NCBI GenBank assembly: GCA_963721445.1
Contig: CAVRIZ010000005.1
Span: 1,798,001-1,862,000, forward strand
DNA length: 64,000 nt
Direction: 5' to 3'
Origin: DAIOEK01 sp963721445
GTDB taxonomy: Bacteria > Chloroflexota > Anaerolineae > Anaerolineales > Anaerolineaceae
A model generated the notes under the pieces. The model had not been told where the DNA came from, made no database searches, and saw only the letters and a list, made by a program, of their open reading frames with translations. Position numbers and translations under genes: made by a program. Each line of letters opens with the position of its first letter. Within the stretch, counting starts at the first letter, position 1. This document shows positions 35,841 to 43,577 of the stretch, piece by piece.

Positions 35841-37159
35841 GGGTCTCCTTTCGGTTTGGATGATTGGTTTTGCCGCGCTGGAGCATGTCTTCCAGGTCGG
35901 TCACTTCCCCGGCGAAACGGTATGCCAGGCGGAGCAATTCGGCGTCGTCGATCAGACCCCGTTCATGCAGGAGCAGGAAGGATTGGATGATGCTCTGGGA
36001 GGCGGTTGCCAGATCGGCGTTATCGCGCGCGCTGATGTCGGCGCCCTGAACGTGAATGTCGGCGTTGGGATCGATGCGCCGGTCGATCTGCGCCTTGCGT
36101 CCGATGCAGATGCGCGCCAGGTCGGCCAGCATCCACAGGAACCAGCGCTGACGCTGCTCGAAATGCCGGAAGGTGGGACCTCCGGCGCTCTCGGCGGTGG
36201 TGCGGGTGGCGCCTTCCGGCTCCGCCAGAAAATGCATCGGCAGACCCGCCCCGGCGGCGATCATGCGTTTGATCGCCAGCCCGTCTTCCCCGGCCTCCTG
36301 GGACGCCAGGTTGGGCTGGATCACGCTCCAGGTCTCGCTGTCATCGGTCACGAGGATGGAGCCCGGATTGGGTGTGACGCTGTTCAAGGCGGTCTGGCGG
36401 TTCTGGCGTTCCTGCTCGCTCACGAAGGCGGCTTTGACCTGGTACAGGAAAGCCTGGCGGTAGCGGTTCAGGCGGACGCGGTCTTCGAGCCAGGCGGAAT
36501 AGCGCGACAACCAGCGCAGCAGCGGAGCCAGGTCCGATTCGCCGTGCAGGGTGCCGACCGGCTTGTTGATGGCGTAATGGCGCATCACCGGGGCGAACGG
36601 CAGGCTTTCGCACCCGGCGGCAGATTCCTGCCAGGCGACCCACTCATGCCCTTCCGATTCGCCCGCGCGCGGGTACTCGCGGAAGCTCAGTCTCCTGTTC
36701 GATGTCGTTCTCGGCGGTGTGGATGGATTGGATCTGGCTGGCGGGGATGGCGCGCAGATAGCTCATCCCGGACGGGTCGGTGGAGATGACGATGAACAAC
36801 TCGCCCGAGCGGACCAGTTCCTCGCACCATTCGGTGACGCGCACGTCCATGCGGTTGAGGGGATGCGTCCACCAGGCGCGCAGGAAGTCGTTGGCAGCCT
36901 CGTCCTTGCTGCTGACGCGGATCCCCCCGCCGACCACATACTGGCTGGTCAGTTCGACGATCCGCCGGGCGAGGGGATTGGTCTGCCAGGCTTCGAACGC
37001 CTGACGCAGGATCTCGCTCCGGTCGACCGGGTAGCGGTCCAGGGTGGCGGATGGCAGCCCGGCCGGGCGTTCGTAGAATCCGTCTGAGAGGGAGACGGCC
37101 AGGCTGGACCGGGTGGGGGAGGGCTTGGTGGGGGTGAAGAACTTCTGCAACAGGTTCAT
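35833..37159 (-). CDS. Phage portal protein (one frameshift)
   Basis: The dodecameric portal through which DNA enters the capsid. The 5' frame (from ATG 37159, GGAG five bases upstream) includes RQAFEAWQTNPLARRIVELTSQYVVGGGIRV and DVRVTEWCEELVRSGELFIVISTDPSGMSYLRAIPASQI, the typical wing and stem region. It breaks near 36680-36686. Skipping one base continues REYPRAGESEGHEWVAW, then MRHYAINKPVGTLHGESDLAPLL, VTDDSETWSVIQPNL and GLAIKRMIAAGAGLPMHFL, the HK97-like clip and crown. The corrected length is about 441 aa, normal for this class. It is the first gene behind the cassette promoter. Confidence 0.82.
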
Positions 37160-37171
37160 GCGGCTCCATAA

Positions 37172-37224
37172 ATAGAATATATGTTCTATATATGGTTATA
37201 GTACGAACCCGAGCGCGAAGTCAA
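37172..37224 (-). promoter_or_regulatory. Promoter with overlapping palindromic operator for the phage-like cassette
   Basis: On the minus strand TTGACT (37219-37224), an 18-base spacer and TATAAC (37195-37200) form a promoter. Immediately downstream lies the inverted repeat ATAGAA-N6-TTCTAT (37172-37189), which contains GAACATATATTC, one base from the GAAC-N4-GTTC LexA-type box of Gram-positive bacteria. The palindrome covers the expected start of transcription, 13 bases before the portal start codon, so a bound repressor would block it. Confidence 0.65.
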
Positions 37225-37541
37225 CCTGTCAGATGTGACAGTGTCTGGGGGAGAGAGATCAGAAACCAGAAACCAGGAAACCGTAGGGGCGACCCTCGTG
37301 GTCGTCTGAGCCCGAGTTTTAGTCCCACCTTATCAAGGGGGGTGCCGCGCAGCGGAGGGGGGATCGCTATTAAGATGTCATTGCAATCGCGCAGCATCCC
37401 CTTGGGGAGGAGGGCGTCAGCCCGACGCGACAATCTCGTATTTAAAGAACGAGATTGCCACGCCCGCTTCGTGGGCTTGCAATGACATGTGGCCTGGGGG
37501 GATGCCGCGCAGCGGCGGGGGGATCGCGCGAATAGAGTATA
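37225..37541. repeat. Intergenic repeat mosaic between phage cassette and hicAB
   Basis: No gene. It contains CAGAAACCAG-type short repeats (37257-37283), a type A unit (CACCTTATCAAGGGG...CGCGCAGCGGAGGGGGG, about 37325-37366) and a composite unit beginning CATTGCAATCGCGCAGCATCCCC (about 37378). The composite unit includes a perfect inverted repeat around TCTCGT/ACGAGA and TTGC...GCAATGACATG (to about 37490). A second partial type A unit runs to 37527. Confidence 0.75.
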
Positions 37542-37570
37542 TTGACAATAGTACTACGAAATGATACTAT
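37542..37570 (+). promoter_or_regulatory. hicAB promoter with operator-like inverted repeat
   Basis: A perfect TTGACA (37542-37547), a 17-base spacer and TACTAT (37565-37570). The -10 box is the right arm of an inverted repeat ATAGTA (37548-37553) / TACTAT, so an autorepressor such as HicB could cover the promoter. The hicA GTG begins six bases after the -10 box, so the transcript is predicted to be leaderless. Confidence 0.8.
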
Positions 37571-37576
37571 ATCAAG

Positions 37577-37841
37577 GTGGACGCAAAACAACGCAGACTC
37601 ATCCAGGCTATCTTTGAAGTACCAACCCGGTCCAATATCGCTTGGAGAGACATCGAAGCGTTGTTCATCTCTCTGGGTGGAGAAGTAACCGAAGGATCAG
37701 GTTCGCGAGTTCCGGGTGGCATTGAACGGGGTACGGGCTGTTTTTCACCGTCCGCATCCGCAAAAGGAAACAGACAAAGGTGCGCTGCGTTCTGTCCAGC
37801 GCTTCCTTATGGAAGCAGGAGTAAACAATGATGGAATATAA
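37577..37841 (+). CDS. hicA: HicA-type mRNA interferase toxin (frameshifted)
   Basis: A small double-stranded-RNA-binding-fold toxin that cleaves mRNA, partner of HicB. The opening frame reads KQRRLIQAIFEVPTRSNIAWRDIEALFISLGGEVTEGSGSRV, a HicA N-terminal half. One skipped C at 37712-37713 continues RVALNGVRAVFHRPHPQKETDKGALRSVQRFLMEAGV, supplying the catalytic His (FHRPHP) and normal length of 87 aa. As written, the frame runs on without homology to 37831. The start is GTG directly at the predicted transcription start. It overlaps hicB. If the shift is real, the toxin is inactive. Confidence 0.8.
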
Positions 37842-38154
37842 AGGGTATATCGCGAAAGTGGAATTCGATGATGAGGCGGGGATCTTTCACGGAGAGGTCA
37901 GCAATCTCCGGGATGTCATCACCTTCCAAGGTACATGCGTGGATGATCTGCGTCATGCGTTGGCCGAATTTGTGGAGGAATATCTGGCATTTTGCGCTGA
38001 ACGCAGAGAAGAACCCGAAAAGCCGTATTCAGGAAAGTTGGTTCTGCGGATGGACCCGGAATTACACCGCCAGATTGCTCACAAGGCCAGCCAGGCTGAT
38101 GTAAGCTTAAACCAGTGGATCAATCAATCCTTGCAACAGGTGGTGGGGAAATAA
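37828..38154 (+). CDS. hicB: HicB-type antitoxin with C-terminal DNA-binding domain
   Basis: A 108-aa antitoxin. Residues 1-65 form the HicB partner fold (YKGYIAKVEFDDEAGIFHGEVSNLRDVITFQGTCVDDLRHALAEFVEEYLAFC), and residues about 72-105 (KLVLRMDPELHRQIAHKASQADVSLNQWINQSLQQ) a ribbon-helix-helix/Arc-like DNA-binding domain used for autorepression. ATG 37828 overlaps the 3' end of repaired hicA, and a second in-frame ATG follows at once. The preceding promoter has a matching inverted repeat. Confidence 0.9.
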   Translation: MMEYKGYIAKVEFDDEAGIFHGEVSNLRDVITFQGTCVDDLRHALAEFVEEYLAFCAERREEPEKPYSGKLVLRMDPELHRQIAHKASQADVSLNQWINQSLQQVVGK

Positions 38155-38334
38155 GAAAGGGGGTGCGCTCAGACTCTGAAAGCACTCTACAAGCTGATGC
38201 GGCGAAATTTTCTTAGAAACACCCGAATCCTGCGTGAGATTTCTCAAAAATAACACTGCCCTGACAATTGCTGAAAAGATATAAAATTCATCCAGGTTGA
38301 AAATCAGACTATAGATCGGTTATTTAGGACAAAA

Positions 38335-38625
38335 ATGTCATCCCTAATTTATATAAATGAGAAACTAGCAGATGCTATTTATTTCCTATCAATCGGCGAA
38401 GGCGATGCACGAACCAGACTAGCACAAATAATACCAAAAATTATTTTCTTACCCGTACCAAGCTTTCCAATTGAACTACAAAAAGAGTTTAGTTGGGTAT
38501 TAAAGATGATCGAGAAGGGAAAAGGATTTTGTCCGCAAGATTTTCCACCGCCTTCCAAACTGACTGGAATTACTAATGCAACAGCAAGACATATAATCGA
38601 GAAGATACTTTACATTCAGGAGTAA
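38335..38625 (+). CDS. Small hypothetical protein in accessory island
   Basis: A 96-aa protein (SLIYINEKLADAIYFLSIGEGDARTRLAQIIPKIIFLPVPSFPIELQKEFSWVLKMIEKGKGF), mostly helical, with AGGAC six bases before the ATG. It resembles nothing I can name with confidence. It sits in an AT-rich stretch after hicAB together with a toxin-antitoxin pair and methyltransferase debris, so it may be part of a defence-type island. Confidence 0.5.
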   Translation: MSSLIYINEKLADAIYFLSIGEGDARTRLAQIIPKIIFLPVPSFPIELQKEFSWVLKMIEKGKGFCPQDFPPPSKLTGITNATARHIIEKILYIQE

Positions 38626-38717
38626 AATTAATTCACAAATTGAATCAATGACGGAAGAATGAACATGTGCAAACAACTTTATTCATTCATAACCTTTATA
38701 TGGCTAAGTTCCCACTA

Positions 38718-38818
38718 TTAGTAATTTTCCAACCCTAACATCTCCAACCCCAGCTGACCATCGCCCTCTTTGCCCTTGACCCGCTCCGCTTTCTTGTGCG
38801 GATCATCCAGCCAGCGGA
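38718..38818 (-). pseudogene. 3' fragment of a DNA methyltransferase-like gene (copy 1)
   Basis: About 33 codons in one minus-strand frame read RWLDDPHKKAERVKGKEGDGQLGLEMLGLENY and stop. A near-identical 75-base segment recurs at 39904-39985, next to the 5' end of a methyltransferase. The fragment has no start and lies directly after the toxin gene end. I take it for a truncated gene end duplicated around the toxin-antitoxin pair. Confidence 0.6.
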
Positions 38819-38840
38819 TTGATTGGGAAGAAAGTAATTA

Positions 38841-39203
38841 TCAAAATAGCTTATCAAGGAAAAATTGGTAGACACTATTTTTTGTATGAGAGGATTTTGT
38901 CATACCCAACCGTATTCGTTCTAACACCTCTGAAGAAATGTCCTCTTTTAGTTTTGCCTTGCCTAGTCTGAGTAGTGTTTGGATTTTATCAACTTTGATA
39001 AACATAGCTCCAGAATAGAAAATATATGATTTATGCTTGATAAACGGATGATCACCTGGTTCAAGTATTGTGGTTTTGTCACACTTATTCGAGTCATATG
39101 TTGTGATACCAACAATGACTACCTCGCCTGAATTTTGAACGATATCTGTAACTACTACAAAAAGATGTTCTTTATTTTCGTTGGAATGGGTAAGATGAAA
39201 CAT
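38841..39203 (-). CDS. Putative toxin of a Panacea-type toxin-antitoxin system (PemK/MazF-like)
   Basis: A 120-aa protein with a beta-rich first half (LFVVVTDIVQNSGEVVIVGITTYDSNKCDKTTILEPGDHPFIKHKSYIFYSGA) followed by helices (ISSEVLERIRLGMTKSSHTKNSVYQFFL). The HPFIKHxSY..Y motif matches small SH3-like/PemK-type toxins often encoded beside Panacea-domain antitoxins. GGGAAG lies upstream of ATG 39203, ten bases after the antitoxin stop. AT-rich. The target is not predictable, and the toxin role is inferred mainly from pairing and size. Confidence 0.55.
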   Translation of the reverse strand: MFHLTHSNENKEHLFVVVTDIVQNSGEVVIVGITTYDSNKCDKTTILEPGDHPFIKHKSYIFYSGAMFIKVDKIQTLLRLGKAKLKEDISSEVLERIRLGMTKSSHTKNSVYQFFLDKLF

Positions 39204-39213
39204 CTTCCCGGTG

Positions 39214-39778
39214 CTATGCTAATTGCAGGCATCTATGCTGCTTCAGCAGATCATATATTGTTGCTTCATATTCTAGATTACTTGTTATTCGGTGAATATC
39301 TTCCTGGTTATATCCAAGCTTGGTGAGTATAGTATCAATGCGTATAGGCTTAGACGATGTTCCCGGATTTTCCCATTCAGGTAGTTCATGCGTTAAATCA
39401 ACCAGATTCCATCTACCAATATGGCCATATTTTTCATAAACACGGTCAAGAACGTTTATTTCGAATTTAGATAGATCCTTTACCCCTGGATCATTTACCA
39501 ACTTAACTTGGAAGCCACTCGTTTCAATATGAGCAAGCCAATATTCGCCATGATCTGATTTGTTTTTAATAAGGTCAAATGTTTTTGAGAGAACCGGACC
39601 ATTCTTCATAGAGCAGTAATTATCGCCAGAAATCGGATGTTCGGATTCAAGCAACGCTAACCTATCTGCCAGATAGAGAAGTTTTACAAGCTTAAATATA
39701 ATGGGATTTGCCACCTGCTTTTTTAATAATATGAGCAGCCGCTTGAGTAGTTTTGTTTGGGTTGAATGTGTTTTTCAT
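39214..39778 (-). CDS. Panacea-domain antitoxin (one frameshift)
   Basis: A Panacea (DUF4065/SocA-like) domain protein, 187 aa after repair; such domains neutralise many unrelated toxins. ATG 39778 opens KNTFNPNKTTQAAAHIIKKAGGK and then stops. Skipping one base at about 39703-39706 continues PIIFKLVKLLYLADRLALLE, giving the conserved helix with ideal spacing. SGDNYCSMKNGPVLSKTFDLI (the family GxxxxxxxxGPV motif), WENPG and YEATIYDLL complete it. It lies upstream of the partner toxin, as in other PanAT operons. Confidence 0.82.
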
Positions 39779-39903
39779 CTTTTTATAGAATGTTTGTTGC
39801 ATATATTATAACAAAAATATTCTGGTTAGATAGGTTTATCTTGACATCTCTGAAGGATCTACTGAGTATCGAGATCCAAATCCCAAATCTCAACACCAAT
39901 TCT

Positions 39904-40082
39904 TTACATCCCCAACCCCATCTGACCATCGCCCTCTTTGCCCTTAACCCGCTCCGCTTTCTTGTGCGGATCATCCAGCCAGCGGGGCAGATCGGGCCGT
40001 TCAACTCATCCAGGATGTACTCCCGGAGTATCTCGAGGTTATCCCCGTAGAACAGGGTGTTGCGAGTAATGGCTTTGGGCAT
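39904..40082 (-). pseudogene. Internally deleted DNA methyltransferase remnant (5' end joined to 3' end)
   Basis: From ATG 40082 the frame reads PKAITRNTLFYGDNLEILREYI, the opening of a site-specific DNA (adenine) methyltransferase with its YGDNL segment. It then runs straight into the C-terminal DLPRWLDDPHKKAERVKGKEGDGQMGLGM stretch (one base out of frame) with stop at 39904. The catalytic core is missing. The 75-base 3' segment repeats at 38718-38818. It occupies the only feature-bearing part of the 310-base gap between the antitoxin gene and the next gene. Confidence 0.65.
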
Positions 40083-40088
40083 TATTCC

Positions 40089-41210
40089 TCACTTTTTACA
40101 CATCCAAATCTTGTCCGCAAATTCCATATAAGGCATCTTATCATAAACCTTGATCTCTCCGGTCTGGGTCACGCAATCGCCAGACTCCAGTTTCACATAC
40201 CATCCATCCAGCATTATCATCCGGAAAGTGTCCTTGGTCTCACTGAACCGAATATAAAACCTGGACTTATCCCCCGTATACGAATCGTGCACGAGCCCGT
40301 ATACGCATAGAGTATCCCCTTCATCCTCCACTCTCACCTGTGACCAGTGCACGCACCCAGCCTCGGGCGGGTTGGGATACACCCCGAATTGAGTAGTTTG
40401 GGTTGGGCTGATCGTCTTGTTGGAGGGCTTGAATGGTGTCCGGGTAGGCGCCGCGATCGTGCTCTTTGGTGCAGGTACAGATAGTTTCAAAGCGAGTGTC
40501 TGGGTTGTATTGGTAATAGCTACTCCAATTATTATTAATACTACGACAAGAGCAAGAATTGCAATTGCACTTATTGTCACTCCATTGGTTTTCGTATTCA
40601 TCTTTCTCAACTTACCACAATTCGCGCAGCTTTCCCACCAACCTTGATTGACGATTCCACAGGTAGGACAGCGCCAAGGCTTATCGTCTTCGTTTACAAT
40701 CTGGCTAAAGGTAAGAGATTCGGTTTGTAAATTTGTTGTTCCTTTAGAATTTGTCAATATCGCATCATTGGATTTCGCACTTGGACCGTATCCGCATCCA
40801 GGGCAGGTATCTTCTGAATTCTCCCGGTTGCAAAAAGGACATTGCCACGTTTGAATTGTTCGGTTAATTTCTCTCGAGTTCGACTGGACCTTTTCCGGAC
40901 CTGGTGAGACATACTCTGATTCAGGTTCCCGTAATCCATACTTTTGGCGTAATAATGCATGAATCTCACTTGTAAACTTACTGAATAACCAAATCACAAA
41001 TATCCCTAAAGGTATTAAGGCAAGAAGGATTGCATCACTTCCATATGCAACGGCAAGTAAACCGAAAACTATCGCTCCTGCTCCGAGAATAATAAAGAGA
41101 ATACAAAGCCAATAAATATAACCTTGTCCAAAAGCAGCCCATCCTTTTATTTTGTATTTCTGGCCGAGATATCCAAACCCAAATATAAGCGCCATGATGA
41201 GAGCGATCAT
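40089..41210 (-). CDS. Membrane protein with two zinc-ribbon-like motifs, unknown function
   Basis: A 373-aa AT-rich gene product. Transmembrane segments are at about residues 1-15, 33-55 and 57-78, then a cytosolic stretch with two four-cysteine motifs (CPFCNRENSEDTCPGC near 124-139; CPTCGIVNQGWWESCANC near 181-198). A further transmembrane segment follows (ISAIAILALVVVLIIIGVAI), and then an exported C-terminal domain (CVHWSQVRVEDEGDTLCVYGLVHDSY...) of about 90 residues that could be an OB-like fold. ATG 41210 has GGGAGG upstream. It is the last gene of the accessory island; I do not recognise it. Confidence 0.65.
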   Translation of the reverse strand: MIALIMALIFGFGYLGQKYKIKGWAAFGQGYIYWLCILFIILGAGAIVFGLLAVAYGSDAILLALIPLGIFVIWLFSKFTSEIHALLRQKYGLREPESEYVSPGPEKVQSNSREINRTIQTWQCPFCNRENSEDTCPGCGYGPSAKSNDAILTNSKGTTNLQTESLTFSQIVNEDDKPWRCPTCGIVNQGWWESCANCGKLRKMNTKTNGVTISAIAILALVVVLIIIGVAITNTTQTLALKLSVPAPKSTIAAPTRTPFKPSNKTISPTQTTQFGVYPNPPEAGCVHWSQVRVEDEGDTLCVYGLVHDSYTGDKSRFYIRFSETKDTFRMIMLDGWYVKLESGDCVTQTGEIKVYDKMPYMEFADKIWMCKK

Positions 41211-41360
41211 CCCCACCTCCCCATAATTACCATCGAGTATACAAAAAGCCTATATTTTATGCAAACACCAATAGCATTATTCATCGCCTTTTTTTAAATT
41301 TATCAAAAATTATTGTTGTCGTTTAATTAGCGGATTTTGCACCACAACAGACCCTGAATC

Positions 41361-41394
41361 AAACAGCCCCAGGCAGAATTTGCCCGGGGCTGAT
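41361..41394 (-). terminator. Probable terminator of the membrane protein gene 41412-42074
   Basis: Long interrupted stem CAGCCCC-GGCA / TGCC-GGGGCTG (41364-41392), loop of five, with a weak T-run (TTTGATT) in the minus direction. Confidence 0.6.
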
Positions 41395-41411
41395 GTGTAA
41401 ACAGAGGGTAC

Positions 41412-42074
41412 TCAAGCGGATGCGGATTTGCGCCTCAGCAGGGCGATCCCCGTGAACAACCACCAGAAGATGACCCCCACGCCGAAGGCGTAGCTGATGG
41501 CGATCAGCGCCGGGATGGTCGCGCCGATCAGACCGATCACGCTGATGACCATCCCCAGGATGGCGAGGGCTTTCGGCAGGGCGCCGGTGCGGATGGCAGC
41601 CAGGCTGATCAGACCCACCCACAGGCAGCCCAGCAGCTTGTCGGAGCTGTCGAAGCCGAGGGTGATGGTCTCCAAAGCCAGCTTGAGCGACTCCGCCTGG
41701 GCGGGATTCTTTCCGTACAGGGTCACCAGTGTATCCAACCCCAAATTGGTGATGAGTCCGCTGGCAAAGACCAGCGCGATCCAGAGGAAGCCGAATGCGG
41801 TTGCGACCTTCGCCAATACCGGGGCGCCGTCCTTCAGCCGTTCATAGAGGGCCAGGGCGAGTACCACCAGGCAGATCCCGTTGATGATGTACATGCTGAA
41901 ATGCCAGATAAAGATGAGCGTTTGGTTGGCGGTAAGGAAGGCCATGTACTGCTCGAATCCGAGGGTCAGATCTGCCATGGGCGCCAGGATGGTGGAGACG
42001 AGTGCGATGGCAAAGAGATAGGTTGCGGCTGCGATGATGGCGGAAAAGCCGCCTGCTTTTTGTAACGTGTTCAT
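41412..42074 (-). CDS. Multi-pass membrane protein (DUF4386-like)
   Basis: A 220-aa protein with six hydrophobic segments beginning at about residues 9, 50, 84, 137, 154 and 184. The layout MNTLQKAGGFSAIIAAATYLFAIAL followed by a Gln/Ala-rich loop and a short cytoplasmic tail RRKSASA resembles DUF4386-type small membrane proteins. ATG 42074 has AAGGAAA upstream; a longer in-frame start has no SD. Transcribed alone and closed by a weak hairpin. The function is unknown and the family name tentative. Confidence 0.6.
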   Translation of the reverse strand: MNTLQKAGGFSAIIAAATYLFAIALVSTILAPMADLTLGFEQYMAFLTANQTLIFIWHFSMYIINGICLVVLALALYERLKDGAPVLAKVATAFGFLWIALVFASGLITNLGLDTLVTLYGKNPAQAESLKLALETITLGFDSSDKLLGCLWVGLISLAAIRTGALPKALAILGMVISVIGLIGATIPALIAISYAFGVGVIFWWLFTGIALLRRKSASA

Positions 42075-42304
42075 TTCGATTTTTCCTTTTCTTCTTGATT
42101 TCAAGATCTTGTGGTTGTCCGCCCAGGGCAAATGGACAAAGCGGTAGCCAGCCCATGGGAGTATGAGTGTTGCAGACTGTGTTGACCTGCCTGGTTCGCC
42201 TGCCGGGAGAGATCGGTTTTCCGACCTATAACCATTTCCCAGGCAAGTCCCCTAATTCAATTGTGTGATCTGAGGTATTCGTTTTCGGTATCGTTCCCCA
42301 CCTG

Positions 42305-43246
42305 TTACGCCTGCGCGGTAGTGATGACCACCTTTCCGCGGGCATGACCCTTTCCCGCGTATCGCATGGCTTCAGCGGTTTCTTCCAGTGGATAGGTCTT
42401 ATCGATGACCGGTTTAATCTTGCCGGTTTCCACCAGCTGGATCACAAATTCCAGATCGGCAGTGGATGCCCGGGCACGAAGCAGCTGCATTTTTATCCCG
42501 GTTATGGCGTACAACCATCCGAACAGCATCACCGAGAAAACCTGGCTGAGTGCACCTCCGATCACCACCAGCTTTCCACCGGATTTCAGCGCGGCGCGGT
42601 AATCTGCGAGTGAATGATTGCCATTGACCGCCAGGATCAGATCGTAGGTTGTGCCATCGGCGCGGAAATCTTCCTTCGAGTAATCGATCACCCGGTCTGC
42701 CCCGAGGGAGCGGATCAGATCTACGTTATTCGGACCGCACACGGCTGTCACACTGGCACCGAAGTGCCGGGCAAGCTGAACTGCGAAGGTGCCCACGCCA
42801 CCCCCGGCGCCAAGGATCAGTACCTTCTGACCAGACTGGATCCTGCCCAACCGCAAACCCTGCAGGGCAGTCAACGATGCCATGGGCAAGGTGGCTGCAT
42901 CCACGAAAGACACACGGGCAGGCTTGGGCGCCACATAGGACTCGGGGGCGGTGACTTTCTCTGCGAACCCGCCCAGACCACAGAATGAAAGGTCACCAAA
43001 CACTTCGTCTCCAACCTTGAACTTGCATATGTCTTTTCCGACGGCTTCCACCCGTCCTGCCACATCGGAGCCAAAGATCTTGTTCTTCGGGATGGCCCCC
43101 AGGCTCATGGAGCGGTAATCTCCTGCATTGATCGATACTGCCATCACCTTGATCAGGACTTCATTCTCCTTGGGAGTTGGTTTCGCGATTTCACGCAAGA
43201 CCAGGGCATCAGGAGAACTGCTTCTATCATAAACAATGGCTTTCAT
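42305..43246 (-). CDS. NAD(P)-dependent medium-chain dehydrogenase/quinone oxidoreductase-like protein
   Basis: A 313-aa MDR-superfamily enzyme of the zinc-independent quinone-reductase type: MKAIVYDRSSSPDALVLREIAKP at the N-terminus, GSDVAGRVEAVGKDICKFKVGDEVFG, and the Rossmann motif ILGAGGGVGTFAVQLARHFGASVTAV (about 145-170). No Cys/His zinc ligands of the alcohol dehydrogenase type are present. ATG 43246 has TTGAGGCAA upstream; the longer in-frame start adds an unrelated 34-residue N-terminus. It stands next to an XRE-regulated pair of genes but has its own SD and a 106-base gap. Confidence 0.87.
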   Translation of the reverse strand: MKAIVYDRSSSPDALVLREIAKPTPKENEVLIKVMAVSINAGDYRSMSLGAIPKNKIFGSDVAGRVEAVGKDICKFKVGDEVFGDLSFCGLGGFAEKVTAPESYVAPKPARVSFVDAATLPMASLTALQGLRLGRIQSGQKVLILGAGGGVGTFAVQLARHFGASVTAVCGPNNVDLIRSLGADRVIDYSKEDFRADGTTYDLILAVNGNHSLADYRAALKSGGKLVVIGGALSQVFSVMLFGWLYAITGIKMQLLRARASTADLEFVIQLVETGKIKPVIDKTYPLEETAEAMRYAGKGHARGKVVITTAQA

Positions 43247-43352
43247 TGTTGCCTCAATTAGTAGCTCCTGATCCGGTTGCGATCCGCCACCGTCCCGATG
43301 ACCAAGAGTATTTATCTCGTTAGTGGCGGTCTTTCTGTTTGAATTCATTTGA

Positions 43353-43577
43353 TCATTCCTCTTTCGTTTCGTATTCGAAAACTTCGTTGATGTTCACCCC
43401 GAACGCATCGGCGAGGCGGAAAGCCAGCTCGAGCGAGGGGGAATACTTGCCGGCTTCGATTGCCATGATCGTCTGCCGGGATGCGCCGGTTTTTGTGGCC
43501 AGTTCCTGCTGGGTCATCTCGCCCGCAAAGAAGCGCAGCTTGCGGATGTTGTTCGTCACCACCAGTTTCTTAGGCAT
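43353..43577 (-). CDS. XRE-family helix-turn-helix regulator
   Basis: A 74-aa Cro/CI-type regulator, almost all HTH: NNIRKLRFFAGEMTQQELATKTGASRQTIMAIEAGKYSPSLELAFRLADAFGVNINEVFEY. This is the short YozG/XRE type that often controls an adjoining membrane protein gene. Start ATG 43577 lies eight bases inside the end of that membrane protein gene, so the two are coupled. Palindromes around the operon promoter at 44101-44159 are plausible operators. Confidence 0.9.
   Translation of the reverse strand: MPKKLVVTNNIRKLRFFAGEMTQQELATKTGASRQTIMAIEAGKYSPSLELAFRLADAFGVNINEVFEYETKEE

Larger units (their letters stand above)
29461..37224 (-). mobile_element. Phage-like capsid/lysis cassette without terminase or integrase
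   Basis: Ten minus-strand genes, most overlapping or closely spaced, run from a dedicated promoter at about 37195-37224 to 29461. In order they are portal, fused protease/major capsid protein, holin-like, two small proteins (one connector-like), GH25 lysozyme and four putative tail or unknown proteins. GC content is visibly higher than in the flanks. No terminase, tape measure, tail sheath/tube of a recognised kind, integrase, repressor or replication gene is present, and I found no flanking att-like direct repeat. It may be a degraded prophage or a domesticated particle. Confidence 0.7.

Noticed and set aside
35719..36789. Long plus-strand open frame (356 codons) opposite the portal gene
   Set aside because: Same reason: high-GC antisense shadow with no motif; the minus strand shows portal features.
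29461..37224. att sites flanking the phage-like cassette
   Set aside because: No direct repeat of useful length was found at the two ends, and no integrase is present; the type A repeat near both ends is found in many other places.
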